64,000 nucleotides of DNA, from positions 62,001-126,000 of the forward strand of contig JAJJXM010000004.1 in the NCBI GenBank assembly GCA_024516155.1, written 5' to 3'. How positions within the stretch are numbered: the first letter of the stretch is position 1; each line of letters starts with the position of its first letter. The notes beneath the pieces are model-generated. The model searched no databases and was not told the DNA's origin. It worked only from the letters and a program-made list of their open reading frames with translations. This DNA is from Pyronema omphalodes (lineage: Eukaryota > Ascomycota > Pezizomycetes > Pezizales > Pyronemataceae). This document shows, piece after piece, positions 33,301 to 46,222 of this stretch. The translations under genes and the position numbers were made by a program.

Positions 33301-34021
33301 AAGATCATTGGGCCGAATGGTTACCATTAGCAGAATTCGCTGCAAACAATCAAGCATCCGAGACAATGGGAACTTCCCCATTGTTTGCTAATAAAGGATT
33401 CGACCCTCGTCGCCAATTTGACTTACTCCCAGCAGCTACGAAGGACATTAACGATCGACAGGCCCTCACACCATCGAAAACCCTCGCCGCGATCCATAAC
33501 CACCTACGAGCTGAAATCAATAGAGCTAACCTACGTTATCGAGAGCATGCCGATAAACATCGACTCCCGTCACCTAATTATCAGCCTGGGGACTTGGTAT
33601 GGATGAATGCTCGCAATTGGAAAACTCGTCGACCCTCCCGAAAAATAGACAACAAACGTTATGGACCCTCAGGATTATCGCCAAAGTATCCCCCTCTGCC
33701 TACCAATGAGAGCTACCCCCGACGTTGAAATGTCATAATGTTCAACCTGTCTCCCTATTGGAACCCGCTGCGAATGACCCTTACCCCGGTCGAAAATCAG
33801 ACCCACCACCCCCTGTGGAGATCGACGGTGAAGACGAATACTGCATCGAAGCTATCATCGACTCCCGAATTCACAGAAAAAAACTTCAGTACCTTTTCAA
33901 ATGCGTTGGATACGATATGCCCGATTGGGCACCCGCCAAACTTCCCTCCGACAGTAAAGACGTTGACAACTTCCATAACAAGTACCCCGATAAACCGAGA
34001 CCCCTCCCTAACTCATCCTAG
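30297..34021 (+). pseudogene. GypD pol: protease, RT, RNase H, integrase, chromodomain
   Basis: The -1 frame relative to gag runs open to 31598. The protease has LVDWGCT in place of DSGAT, so it is likely dead. RT has FTERDIRGVYN, VMPFGLTNAPATFQ and HLDD, where a 1-nt deletion near 31591 shifts the frame. RNase H (31812-32402) has [18 protein letters not shown] and [10 protein letters not shown]. Integrase has the zinc region (HPGRSKTLEYL..CHTCRR), STDFVTGLP, ISDRGPQF and DGQTELMNA. The chromodomain (33725-34021) has IIDSRIHRKKLQYLFKC, then YPDKP. Several frameshifts. Confidence 0.85.
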
Positions 34022-34060
34022 AAGTTACTTCGCCGGAGCTCAGTCCGAGAAGGGGGATCC

Positions 34061-35173
34061 TGTCACGACTCGAGAATTATTAACTGCCCCCTCCTCGTCA
34101 TTCATTCATCTATTATCATTCGTTTCATTATCCAGCACTCGTTTATCTATTCATTTTTATTATCCCCCGGTCATCGATTGTCACTCGTCACTCGCCCGTG
34201 TTAGGGTTACGCTCAATCCCAAATTGTCAAAAAGGTCACGTGACCTGTCCCCAGGGTTAGGGGTCTGCTCGGATCCCTTTTCGGAAATTCCATACCTACT
34301 GTCTAACGATCATCTTATCCAATAAGATAAGATCGGTCACGTGTCCCTTAGCAGTAGTAGATCAGTATGCATGCGCACTGGTCTACTAATGTGTGCACAC
34401 GTGACTAGGGCTAGGGCACTATCATCTTATCGATAAGATAAGATCTAGTCATGTGACCTTATCAGTATTGCACCATCATTCCAATCGCAGATGATCTGGA
34501 TTCACGTGACTAGGGTTAGGGTTGCATCCGCACGCACACAAACTAGGGGTGAGTTTGTGACCGTACGTGCACAGCTAGGTTTAGGGTTACCAACGCACGT
34601 GCTCGATTAGGGTTACGGAAGCGCGCGCGTGACTTTGCTTAGGGTTACGCTAGCGTGCACGCGAAGTACGCTATGGCGCACGCGAGATACCGTAACGAGC
34701 GCGCAATGAGGCTGTGAACGCAATCACGCTAGTTTGGTTGAACGCGTTAGGGCGTCTAGAATGCGCAACGGCGACCGCGTTGTTTACTTAGTTATTTTTC
34801 GGGAAAAATCTGCAAGTACTGGCTCGGCGTGTAAGGAGCAAAAATTGTATATTAGAGGATTGTTTCTTTGTTTGTTTATTTTGTTTGCCTTTTCTCCTTA
34901 CACAGTTATCTGTTTATTTACAAATTCAAATACTTTGTCGGTCTTCGTTTACGTCCTCGTTTTCGTCCCCGTCTTTGGATATCTCTGTCCCTTGAAATCT
35001 TTGTTTATTCCTTAACTTTTAAACACGGAAATTTCTAAGTTGATGCTTGACACAGCTTAAGGGTTTCTGACGTTGAAGTTATTATAAGGTTATCTTCATT
35101 GAACTCAAGACTGAATAATTGAGAAGAGCCCTCACGTTCTCCGTCAGCTATCGCTCCCTTCATCGCCGTTACA
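34061..35173 (+). repeat. GypD 3' LTR
   Basis: 1,113 bp, the same length as the 5' LTR, preceded by the polypurine tract AGAAGGGGGATCC (34048-34060) and followed by target copy AGATG. Confidence 0.95.
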
Positions 35174-35178
35174 AGATG

Positions 35179-35434
35179 CCTCGCCTCCCCTTCAAATGAG
35201 TTCTCCATCGTACGTCTTGTGCTTCTCCTACCCTCCTCTTATAGAATACAGACCGTTCTTCTCTTACGACTGACATCGTCTCTTGTCCTTGTCCTTGTCC
35301 CTGTTCTCGTGTGCGCCGACAGGTTATCGTGCGCTTCTGTCCTTGTCTTCGTGTCGCTTTCCGGAAGCCCGCCTAGCCCTGTTCGCCGGTTCCGTTCGCG
35401 TATCGCCCGAACCCTTCTGTTCGGGTTCTTGACA
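35179..35434 (+). repeat. LTR-A, right part, split by GypD
   Basis: TCTCCATCGTACGTCTTGTG through the TCCTTG-rich stretch to a terminal TTCTTGACA. Completes the LTR-A interrupted at 27835. Confidence 0.8.
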
Positions 35435-36765
35435 CCCCCAGTGTCCTCCTCTTGATCGTTGTACTTGTGGGGTCTGTCCCCACTGTTACTACGTGGGTTT
35501 CTTGCCCAAGTGCATCTGATGTCCCAAGTGCCCTGCTTGCACACAGGCCGCCTCGCTAGGCTCCTCCCTTGCCTCCCTTCTTTCCCTTCCCACATTGAGC
35601 TATTGTACCACCTTTATGTCCTCCACACAGCAAAAACAAAACCAAAGCAAAGTTAAACAGCCGCCGGGCCACCTGCGCCCCCACTCTCGTCCCATCTCTC
35701 AACTCCTCTGCTGGTGCCTCCTGAGTCTTTGCCCTTTGAGATACCCGGGCCTGCCCTGCCCCTCCTCTACTGCCCTATTGACCCCACACTTTCCTTCCTC
35801 TTCAGCCTTCTTTGCTGCCCCGCATCGCCTCTCTCCCCGTCTTGTCGGTGGTGCTGTAAGTCAAAGATTGCCATTGCCCCGCACAATCTGGACATTGGTG
35901 CGTCCACTCTTGACGTCTTCTCCCCAAGTCCTCTTTGCAGAGGGGGTTGTCAGTCTGGGTTGCTGGGTATTCTTTCCCTGTCCACCATTCTTTGTTGTAG
36001 GGGTCTTGCTGGGTGTCGCTGCCGTGGGAATTGTCCCCTTCGCTTTCTGCTTGTTCCTCTGTGCAGCCTTCGCCTCCCCAGTCTTCCATCCGTCGGTCTT
36101 GGCCGGGGCAGTGTCTGGGGCGTTCGATGGAGATTTGTCCTCTAGCAGATAAATTGTCCGGGGGAGGTGCCGGTGTCGCTTCTGTCGAAGGGATTGCTAG
36201 GACTGGTGGGGGGGACTTGAACACGAGGACATCAAGCATGTCCTGTGCAGCGGTGGTTGCATGTTTCGAGTGCATCAGGCTTCGTACCATTGATGCAGCT
36301 GTTGGTTTATGGTTCACCGGTCTTCGTTTCTCGGTCAAGGTGTGTCTGGTCGTCTGGCTGCTTCCCCTTCGCTTCGTCTTGCCAGGAGGGCTGCGAACTG
36401 CATCCAGGACATCCTGAACATCCTGTTGGACAATGGACCGTTGCATGGTCATCCCTTCCATCGCTCAGGAAGAAGCCATGAGGTTCGGTAAGGGGGGCGC
36501 CGAAAAGAACTTGTTGCTGGCCGTCGATATTCTTGTTCAGGGCATCGACAGCAGCCTTGATAGCCGCTGTTCCTGGCTGTGTAGAGTTGTATGCTGCGCG
36601 CAGCATCATGTTTTTGCCGAGCAGATCGTTGAATTTCGTCATCATGAGGTCGAAGCTGGGATGCATCGCATCGCTGTTGTTGCGTATGGATTCTTCGAGG
36701 GTGTTGAATTGTCGCGGTGTGTCCCAGTTGGTCTGGTGTATCCCCATGAAGGAAAATCCTGTGAA
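35435..36765 (-). mobile_element. LINE-B copy 2, truncated at both ends
   Basis: Homologous to 17808-19090, including the same joint between the ORF1-like region and 3' UTR. The 3' tail is cut off by LTR-A and the 5' end is lost near 36765. Its ORF is broken into 35802-36461 and 36307-36798 but keeps the coiled-coil region (MMLRAAYNSTQPGTAAIKAA) and the Lys-rich linker. Confidence 0.75.
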
Positions 36766-37194
36766 AAGACAAAGCCGAGCGGGGTCGTGGGCGGGCACCC
36801 TGTGTTCACACCCTGTGAATGGTCGAGGTTCCTGGCTAACGATGAGCTAGACGGGGGTAGTGTTTCGAGCATTGCGGAGGGGCTGTTGTGGGGGGTGTCG
36901 AAGTGGATGCCGTATGTTGCTACTGATTCTAACACCAATTTCTGAAGGTTACCGTTTCTCGCAGGTGGGAGGCTCAACTTTTTACACAAGCCAGCAAGAC
37001 ATGCTTGTTGTTGGCGGGCTTTGGTGATCCGTCACCGGTAATGGTGGTGAAACGAGAGGGATTGCTCCTGGCAGTAGCTGAGCACGCTAATGGGGTGGGA
37101 CGAGACGGAAAGGAGGTGTTCCGCCATTGGGATGGCAACCCTGGATGTGCCTAGGTGTGATCTCCGATTAGTTCATGGTATGGCCTCAGTTCTG

Positions 37195-39330
37195 TCAGGT
37201 TTGAAACAGACTGCAATTCCGGGGGCCCAGTCTAACCAGATTTGCGCAGAGTCTTAACTTTGTCACTACCCCTTTTGGGGTCTTTCCACGGGCAACCCAC
37301 ATGACATCATGAACGAATGACAAGCCCACAGTATCTGACATTTCGCGTTCCACCAAATAACCTAGTTGCACAATGTGAATTAAGAAGATTACTGAAGAGA
37401 CGGAGGACCGCTGGGGTGGTCCAGTGTTGGTGCGGATAAGAGCTCCAGCTTCTCCAGCGATCATGATTTCTACGGAGCAGGAAATCATGAAACTCTCTAC
37501 TTGCCCCACTGAATCTTCCTTTATCCTGCCGGACCTCATTTTGTTGGCAAGGCACTCCACATTGACACGTGGAACGCACCTTCTACGTCCCTTAAAAGTG
37601 CTCTCGCCAGCAGCTTCTTTACCGGGGCTTCTTCAATCGCAGTAACAAGTACTGCGGCTGCGTGAGCGGGTGACGTCCCTTCCCCCACAAATTGGCCAAC
37701 GTGGAAGTAGCCCCTTTTCCCTGCTGCTTCTGTTATCAGCATGGTAGCAACCTTGTCTACAAGCTTGCCCAGCAACTCAGGAAAGAGATCACACGGAAGT
37801 TTGTTGCCTTGTCGTGGTAAGGCTCCCATGGTTTGAGAATTCATAGTGCCGTAGCAGTGGTCCAGGCCGCAACGTGGTAGCTCAGTCGGATACAGTGGGT
37901 AACCAGCACAGTAATATAGGTGGGGTCCCAGTTCATCAACGCCCTAGTGATGGGAACACCTAAGGAGTCTTTACCTGGCACCTTGGAGTTGCTCTGCCGA
38001 GAGACAGCATTGGAGACCAGTGCCTTCGTTATGGACTTGTAGCCCTGTCTAGCATTGGGGGAGCAGAAGCAGCGAGGAGAGCAATAGGCATTTCAGGGAG
38101 GCAATGAGCCCGCAGCAAGTATTTCTCGGCTAGACTGGTTGTCTTCCACTTTGTTGCCTTGCTCTTCGGTTAAACATCCTACCGCCATGGTAGCCCAGGG
38201 GTTGGTGGGCCTCGGTACCTGCCAAATCGCCTCTCTGTTTGCTGTTTCAAGAAAGGTCCCCGAACAAGAGTGCTCGTGTGAAGGCCAGATTTTGCTGTAA
38301 GAATTCCAGGCGTCCACCTCTTGCTCAGTTGTGGCGCCACCCAGTTCAGCAGCTTGAAGGATGCGGCCATACTTACTGTGGGCTGCATTAATATCCACCC
38401 ACCACAAGCTGATAGACCTAGTAGTGATGCGTATCCTGCGGGCATTGTCATCGAGTAGATCCATGAGCTGCCGCCTGATCCACATAACTTCCTCTTGAAA
38501 GCTGCTCTGTCCAGCAAGGACTGCACAGCAGCAGCCTGCGTTCCCTTCAACGGTGCCAGTCCAACGCGGCTTTTTGCGCTGTGTCCTTGTTCTCGAGTAG
38601 CTCCCCGACTGCCTGACCCCCAGTTGGCGCATCATAGTCTCCAGGCTCAAGCACCGTAGTAACATCCCACCAAATGGCCTAGGGAACGGACATGGTCACG
38701 TGCCTCGGGTCGTCATTCCGACGGGCCAACAGATGAAGGGCCTCCTGTCTTGTGGCCAGAACAAATTCAGTCACGCTGTTGCATCATTGCCGATTGTGGG
38801 AGTGGATTTCCAGTCCATCCCGGCCTCATCTCGAGTTGTGCTTGTCCATGAGGCCCTGGAGGAAGGCGTGGTTCAGCGGTTGGCAGTGGTAGGGGTTCTA
38901 CCTCCCGCTGTGTGCATCCATGTCGCCAGCCGGGATGGTGCCCGGCGTGATAACCGCGACTAACTGACTGTCCTTGCCTGCCTGGTCTTGTCAGACCTGC
39001 GGAGAGCATGGTAAACGTTCAGAATGCGTATCTGACAGTGACCGTGCCACATCACGTCCAGCACCTGGACCGCTCTGTCACCTTGCCTACCCAGATCCTT
39101 GCGAAGCCAAAGACTCCGCACTGTGTCCTCTCGGATACCAGAAAGCACTTGCACTCCCCACGGAAAGTTGAATTCCGGGTGCCTCCGTCCGTGGACCTAG
39201 GGGGGCTCTTGCAATTATCACCAAGTCTGCCTGCAGTTCCACTCCGCTTTCCATCACTGCAGTAGGAACCACACCGGTCTTGTGGCAATTCAGCTCTAAA
39301 ACTTCGAGGTGTTTCAGCATCAGTTGTTGT
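37195..39330 (-). pseudogene. LINE L3 ORF2: endonuclease and RT remnants
   Basis: Endonuclease start near 39320 (LEVLELNCHKTGV, APLGPRTEAPG, IRILNVYHALRRSDKTRQAR). Linker with SLWWVDINAAHSKYG at 38665-38093. RT in 37844-37195: LLRDVEGAFHVS, TGPPQRSSVSSVIFLIHI and GLSFVHDVMWVARG, where the second-box Asp is His. Many stops and shifts; clearly dead. The RT signatures differ from the LA/L1 clade. Confidence 0.7.
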
Positions 39331-39863
39331 CGGGGACGGTGGCATCCACCATCACATCCAGCTCGGAGGAGAGGGCATCGGGGCGAGCAGAGGGTCGGAT
39401 CGTCGGCTCAGTTTGGTTTTGTGAAGCTTCTAGGTTCGCTACATCAGAAATGTTGCTGCTCGCAGCGGCTGAGGTCCCGGAGGTCTGCCAGGAGGTGGAG
39501 GGTTGATGAAGCTGCTTGGCCAGGGCCACAGCTTCAATACGCGATGAGCATGCGCGGGAGTTGGCATAGTGGTTTCCCCAATAGCTAATGCAGTGGCCAG
39601 CAGTCTTGAAATGCTGACACGGGAGTCATTTGGGGACAGAACAACATTCCATACCCTAGGTGTGAGCATCGGAAGAGTGGTTGTGACCACAGCATCAGCA
39701 GCGGAGGCCTGTGGCGTTCCTGCACCTTTCACGAAAGTGTCCCCAAATGAGGCATCCAGCATACTGGCCGTCTGGACCGTCATGGTTCAAAGGTCCTACA
39801 CGATATCTCTTGGATCCCAAAAGCGCTCCACAGAACATTAGCATTTGTGCTGCTGGGGAGCCT
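39331..39863 (-). pseudogene. LINE L3 ORF1 C-terminal remnant
   Basis: In a minus frame near 39760-39680 a knuckle is visible, GCLIWGHFRERC, preceded by a Tyr where the first Cys is expected and followed by CCGHNHSSDAHT. Decayed zinc-knuckle region of an ORF1. Confidence 0.5.
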
Positions 39864-39868
39864 TTGAC

Positions 39869-40554
39869 TGTCACAACGCTCCCGTGAAATGCTTCTGGCT
39901 TCCGCCATCACCACTGCAGGGCTATGGGTGGATACCATCACCCTAACAACCTGCTACGCATCAATGAGGTAATAGTGGCAGGGAAAGGGGTTGGGCCCCT
40001 TGCCAGGGACTTTCATAGGTTAGGTAGTATATGTTATTAGTATTATGTTAGGTATCACGGCGGTTAGGCAAATGTTGGAATCCTTTTGTATGTATTGTTT
40101 CTTTGTTATGGTATTTTGAATTACGGTGGTTAGAAAGGTAGTTATCTTTCTGGTATGTATTTTTTCTTTGTTATGTTATTTGGAATTACGGCGGTCAGCA
40201 GTGGTGGGAAATGTTGGTCATGTATTTAGTTTATCACGGCGGTTAGCATTGGGTCTGGAGCATTCTCGGCGGGCGGAGAATGCTGAGTCACGGGTCATGA
40301 AGGACAAGTATAACAGGAGGAAATTTGAACTTAGTTCATTTTCTTCACGCGATAAAGTTTCTATTTACTACAATCCTATCTACAAAACGTTCCCTCGTGA
40401 CATTCCCATCTCTCTCAAACTTATCTGTGATTCGCCACGGCAAAGCATTGCCCATCCCGAACCCCTAAAGCCTCACCCAAGCCGCCGCCTGCCCGCCCTT
40501 CGCAGAGACCCCGCGCTGCCTGTCGTCAATGAGCCGTAAGTACGGATTCTGATA
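39869..40554 (+). repeat. 5' LTR of old GypB
   Basis: 686 bp, TGTCACAACGC...GATTCTGATA. Shorter than the 751-bp 3' LTR and the 789-bp young LTRs because it has fewer CCGCCGT-ATTCCAAAT repeat units. It also keeps the open coding tail of ORF3 (MLLASAITTAGLWV). Confidence 0.9.
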
Positions 40555-41082
40555 TTTGATTGCGTCCTGTGTACGACACCCAACGCCGAGTAAAACGCCG
40601 AAAGAATTCACAAGAAGACGCACAGAGTGGCGTCCTTTCATTTCAAAGAGCTCGGAGAAAATATCGAGCAAGAACCCACCGGATCGGCAAGCCCAGTGAC
40701 CCCCGAACAACCAGACTGACCGCAGACCCCCGGATCCCCCGCGCTTCGCCATACCTCCACCGACGACTCCGCGGAAATGGTGACCCCGGCAGGATTGGGA
40801 CTTGTCACTCCGGTCACGATGACCCAGGAGCAACTGAACCAGATCCTCATGCAAGTCTATTGAGCCTCAATAAACAGTAACCCGAAGGTGGAAGACCCGG
40901 AGTTGTATTATGGGAAAAGGTCCAAGCTTAGGGCGTTCCTCACCCAATGCGAACTGAAGATCAACTGCGAAGGGAAAAGGTTCGATACCGAACAGAAAAA
41001 GGTAAACTATGCAAGCTCCCGATGCAGAGGTAACGCTTGGGCATGGATCGAGCCATCCATCAAGGAGGGGAAAAGCCAATAC

Positions 41083-41601
41083 TGTCACGGCACACGGCTG
41101 ACGAGCTGTTGTGTTGTTGCGTTGACATTGTGTTGCTGTTGTTGTTGTCGTGTGTCGTTGTGCTGTGTTGTGTTGTTGTTGTGTGCCGTGCCGCTGCAGT
41201 TGATGATCAATTGATGATGGATGACGTGCCACGAGCTGGAGGAGATGTGGCGTCGCAGGTTGGATGACAGAGAACGGAAGCCAGATCATGTACCAATGTT
41301 GGTTGACGGCCCAGCAAGAGTGCTGGGCGATCTTTGTAAATAAGGAGGCTTGCCTCCCCATCAACTGAGTTCTCCACCGAACGTCTTGTGCTTCTTGCCT
41401 GACCTTATAAGAATTCACAATCTTTCTTAGTCGCAAGACTCACGTCACTCTTGTCTCTGTCCTCGTCCTTGTTCAGTGTGCCGACCGTTCGTCGAGCACT
41501 TCCGTCCTTGTTCCGCCGTTTCGGTTCCGGGAGCCTAGTCTAGCCCTGTTTCCCGGGTAGTGCTCAGCGTGTCCTTCGAACTTCCGTTCAGGTCCCTGAC
41601 A
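41083..41601 (+). repeat. Solo LTR-A in old GypB gag
   Basis: 519 bp. Flanks AATAC and TATGC each differ by one base from TATAC, the sequence at this place in the young gag, so the target duplication has aged. Confidence 0.9.
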
Positions 41602-42142
41602 TATGCACCACCTGAGAGACATTTAAGACCGCTGTCAGCAGGGCTTTCAGGGAAGCCGACTCCAAAGAAGTGGCAAGGGGAAGATTCAAGATGATTAGGC
41701 AGGGTGCTCGATCCGCTGCTGCATACTGGGCCGAATTGCAGAGAATCAAATACGACCTAAGATATAATGACGAAACCTACATCGATCAATTCAGTGATGG
41801 ACTAAACACAGACGTCCAACGACAGTCAGCACTCCTTGACGCAAGACCAACGAACCTCACAGAATTCGCCAACAAGGCTATAGCATTGGATAACCAACTA
41901 TTCAATTTCTGGACACTGAGGACCGGATACAAACCTCAATTCTATCACCACCCTAAGCTTAAGGGGCAGGGCCACGACTCTCGACCCTCCGACCCCGAAC
42001 CAATGGAATGAGATTCCACTCGTCGACCGAAACCACGGGATAGGACGCAGGTTGATAGGCTGAAACGGAATAACAAGGGTTTTAACCGTGGAAAGGTGGG
42101 TCACTATGCCGCAAAGTGCCCAAATAAGACGTTGTACCACGC

Positions 42143-43551
42143 TGTCACACCCTAAAATGTGTGGGGATAGATTTGGTATCATATATAACGCAATGGAGAA
42201 TATGGCAAACTCGACAGAGAATGAATAGTCAGTTAGTATCCCGGGCCGGAACCCCCAGAGGAGCTCCGACAAGCCACGTCACGTGATTGGTGACTTTCCG
42301 ATAGAACCTCACGAGGATCCCGGCACGAGGCATCGCAACTGTTATTCAATGTCAGTTTGGGAGGATTCAGAAGAGAAGAGATTGGGGAACACTTACCTCA
42401 TGGGTGTCGACTTACCCGTGAGCAAACTCCGAACGACGCTGATGGAGGACGAAGACGAAGACGAAAGGACACCTCCTTATCCTTGAGGAGTGTTCGGAAG
42501 TTCACGGCTACAAAGGGGTCTGCATCGGAAGAGAGTTCCAAGGATGTGCAGAGCGGTGCAAAGAAATCATCTGGTGTTACTTAGTTGTGTGAATGGTCAG
42601 CCAGGAAGATAAGGCAGAGTCTAGTCAGCAAACAGGAGTGAGGCTATGGACAAGGGTCAAGATTGCTAAGGCATGAGACGACGTTCATAAGCATGCAACC
42701 CTGTCAAGGAAACTGTTTGGTGGAACCAATATGACGCGCCCTTAGGCTATTGACTACCAACCAACGAACAGCTCGGTGTTTGCATCCACACCAGGGTGTG
42801 GCTGCGCACAAGTGCGTGTAGGTGGAGCCATGATGACATCACACAGGAATGTGTCGGAGTGCTCCACTCCAGTAGGGCATGGATGCCTTATGATGTCAGA
42901 TTCCTCCATTCGCAATCGAGATTCCCTAGGGACATCTATGATAGCACGACTCACAAGATAAATGACTGACATGTTATTTGTCAGAGGAGTTCATGCATTA
43001 TGCAGTCAAGCGGAGTTGCCCTCCCATATGACTCATAACACTGACACCTGATTGGAAGGTGTGGTAGTACAGAGAGGAATGTCAAGGATTAGTCTAACGA
43101 TATCAAGCATCATGCAAGCAAGTAAACATTATGATTACGCACTTTGTATGATGCGATCTATGAGCAGATGCGTCTCAGAAATGACTCTTGTCTTATCTCC
43201 TAGGCTCAGTTTGGAAATTGGTTCCCTAGGAAGTCTGGGCGAACTTGTAGACGAAAGTCTATAAAAGAGCCTTTGCCTTCCCTCTGTCTGCTCCATCATC
43301 AACCATTTGATCATCTACGCGACGATACCTATTTACACCTACGAATACCTCCGAAGACAACTCTTAAGTTTATTCCGCCTGTGATCGATTAATTCTCTTC
43401 CTAGCTTTATCTTTGGATAGGCTCTATTAGTTCTTGGGAACGAAGTGTCTGTCTGTTCTTGGGAACGAAGTGTCTGTCAACACTGAGGACGAAGCACTTG
43501 AGATACAATCGGATAAGCCTCTGCATAGTCGAAGCTGTGCCCAGGTTCACA
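42143..43551 (+). repeat. Solo LTR-C (1,409 bp)
   Basis: TGTCACACCC...GGTTCACA with a perfect 5-bp duplication CACGC (42138-42142, 43552-43556), inserted at the end of old GypB gag. Contains TCTATAAAAG near 43257 and CACGTGAT. No protein of this family is in the window apart from any link to the copy at 22611-27532. Confidence 0.85.
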
Positions 43552-46222
43552 CACGCGGCGGAGGCTACATCAGCAGAAGAAGGACTTGGGGAGACGTCGG
43601 GAAAAGAAAGTCAACAGGAATAAAAGCAAATGGTGGATTTCTGGGGCAACTGTTGCCCACCAGTTCAACCACGGCAGGACCGGTGCATAGAATTTCGAGT
43701 GTACGACCATGTGGAAGAAACCAAAAGGTTATCTTGCGAGTCAAGATATCAGGACGAACTAAGAAAGAATACCACACAACGGCCATGATCGATTGCGGGG
43801 CCACGGAAAACTTGATACATCGAAAGTACGCAAGACAGCAGGGATTGGCCTGCGGGAAAACATTGACCCCACAGAAGGTTCTGGATGTAGACGGACGGGA
43901 ATTGCACGGGGGCCCGGTAACACACGATGCTATGGTCACCATGGTTGCCAACAACCATAGGGATGATATTAGGCTTCACAGTATCACCATTGGCAACGCA
44001 GCAATCATTCTGGGACTGTCTTGGTTGAGGAAGCACAATCCCAGCATCGACTGGAAGGAAGGAAGGATTGTGTTCAATTCTAAAAGATGCGGAAAGAACT
44101 GCCTTCCTACTTCACTCCATGCAACGACCGTACCAGAATGAGGAGCGGAAAAGGAATATCATCCACAAATATATCAGGAAGCGGAGCAGGCCTATGGTAC
44201 TGAAGGACCGGAAGAGACACTCCTGACCGATGTGGAAGATGAACTCTGAACCCAGGAGATCTGGGGAGAGAGTATAGAAGAGGTGGAAGAAGAAGAAGTG
44301 GAAGAGTCGGAGGACGAGGATAAGGACATTGTACAGGGATCTACGGGCGCGGAATCCACCGAGGATGATCCCGACTGGGTGCAATGCGCTTCGCGGCAAC
44401 CCACGCAAGCGCCAGCCAACCAGGAAGGACCAGGACAGTGGGAAACCGCTCCCGCCAAATCAAGTGACACCGCCGACAAATTTGAACTCGCCAGCACAAT
44501 AAGCCAGGTTGCCAAGAACAAACATGATCCCCTGAAAGCAATAATACCAGCCGAATATACTGATTACCTCTCCGTATTGCGGGAAAAAGTGGCGGTAGGG
44601 TTACCTCCGCACCGACATCATGATCACCACATTTCCCTGGTGGAAGGGAAAAGTTCGCCGTTCGAACCCCTCCAAGCTCTCGATGAGGAACGACTGCGGG
44701 TATTGAGGGATTACCTCGAGGAAAACGAGAAGCGGGGATGGGTCCGACAATCGACGTCTCCAGCGGGAGCCCCAATCCATTTCGTGAAGAACAACGATGG
44801 TACCGTCCGGTTATGCGTCGATTACCGACGACTTAACGAGATCACAATAAAGGATTGCACCCCACTTCCGTTGATAGGGGAAGCGCTGGATAGACTGTCC
44901 AACGCCAGAATCTGCGAATAGCCACAGGGGATGAGTGGAAAACTACGTTCCGTACCAAGTACGGCCTATACGAGTACTTGGTAATGTCATCCGGCTTAAC
45001 AAATCCTGCGGCATCCTTTCAACGATGGATGAACGAGGTCCTAAGTGACTACCTCGACATCTTTTGTATCGCCCATATCGACAATATATTGATCTACTCG
45101 GATAATATGGAAGAGCATCGGAAACACGTCCGCATGGTCCTGGGGAGGTGAAGGGATGTAGGACTCCCCTTGAAACCATCAAAATGCGCATTCCATACGA
45201 AAAAAAAGGAATACCTGGGATTTCTCATATCCCCCACGGGATTGCAGATGGACCCCGAGAAAATTAGGTCGCTTAAGGAATGGAAGGAACCGGTAAATGT
45301 GGAGAGAGTCCAGAGTTTCTGGGATTCGCCGATTTTTACCGCCGATTCATCCGGGATTTTAGCAAGATCACCATGCCATTGACACGATTAACGAAAAAGC
45401 AGGTACCCTGGGAATGGAACGAGGAGACACAGCGAGCTTTCAGATAACCCCAGACAGCAATGATCTCCCAGCCGATCCTGCAACATTTCGACCCGGATCG
45501 CCCACTCACTGTAGAAACAGACGCCTCAGACTATGCCATCGGGGCGGTCTGCTCACAACCCGACGCCTCCAACGTATTGCACCCTCTTGCATGTTTTTCA
45601 TGAAAATTGAAAGACGTGGCGCTCATTTATGACATCCATAATGAGGAGCTCCTGTGAATAGTGGAAGCTTTGGACAGATTGTCAACATCTTGTAAATCGA
45701 CAAAGCACAGTATCCAGATACTGTCAGACCATAAAAACTTGCAATATTGGCAAACTAAGAGGGACCTCAACCTCCGACAGGCCCGATGGGCGGAACAACT
45801 GGCAAACTACGACTTCACCATCACTTATCAACCGGGGGAGTTGGCAGGAAATCCCGACAGGTAGTCCCGACAGTCAGGAGACTCTCCCTGGGAATGGGAG
45901 ATGAAGCACTGGCAAAATCGAACTCGAGTCCTCCTTCCCCAGGAAGTTTTTCACGTGAACAACACGCAATTGATCAGACTCACCGCTGATACCTCCCTCA
46001 TCACCGGATTCGGACAAAGACACAGATCGACAAGGAAATCCAAGAGGTAATCCAGAAACCCTGGGGAGCAATGACCCGAGATAGTAGGGTCCCCTTGAGG
46101 TTATGTGAAGAAAGAGACGGGTTGCTCTTATACGAGGGACTGCTATGGGTCTCAAATGACGACGATCTGTGGCTCCGGATATTACGACAACACCACGATT
46201 CCCAAGCCGCAGGGTATCCAGG

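Larger units (their letters stand above)
27836..35173 (+). mobile_element. GypD, complete but decayed Ty3/gypsy chromovirus
   Basis: 7,338 bp with two 1,113-bp LTRs (27836-28948 and 34061-35173), each TGTCAC...GTTACA, and a perfect 5-bp target duplication AGATG (27831-27835, 35174-35178). Order: leader ORF, gag, protease, RT, RNase H, integrase, chromodomain, polypurine tract (34048-34060). The LTRs differ visibly, so the insertion is old. It landed in an LTR-A. Confidence 0.95.
36766..39863 (-). mobile_element. LINE L3, 3' part (old Tad-like LINE)
   Basis: A second LINE lineage, heavily decayed. Minus-strand order: end of ORF1 with knuckle remnants, endonuclease, linker, RT. It is separated from its 5' part (57370-58405) by the old GypB insertion, whose TTGAC duplication proves that the two pieces were adjacent. 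The stretch 36766-37190 shows only weak remnants. Confidence 0.7.
40555..43623 (+). pseudogene. gag of old GypB, interrupted by two solo LTRs
   Basis: Segments 40555-41082, 41602-42142 and 43552-43623 join to a gag like the young copy (TKLRAFLTQCELK region; RQGARSAAAYWAEL; QFSDGLNTDVQRQ). The zinc knuckle is damaged: FNRGKVGHYAAKC with Cys losses. The slippery GGGAAAA (43599-43605) and gag stop (43621-43623) remain, but the hairpin arms are mutated. Confidence 0.8.

Noticed and set aside
36990..39860. Host gene cluster on the minus strand
   Set aside because: RT (GPPQRSSVSSVIFLIHI, FVHDVMWVA) and endonuclease signatures show a decayed LINE.
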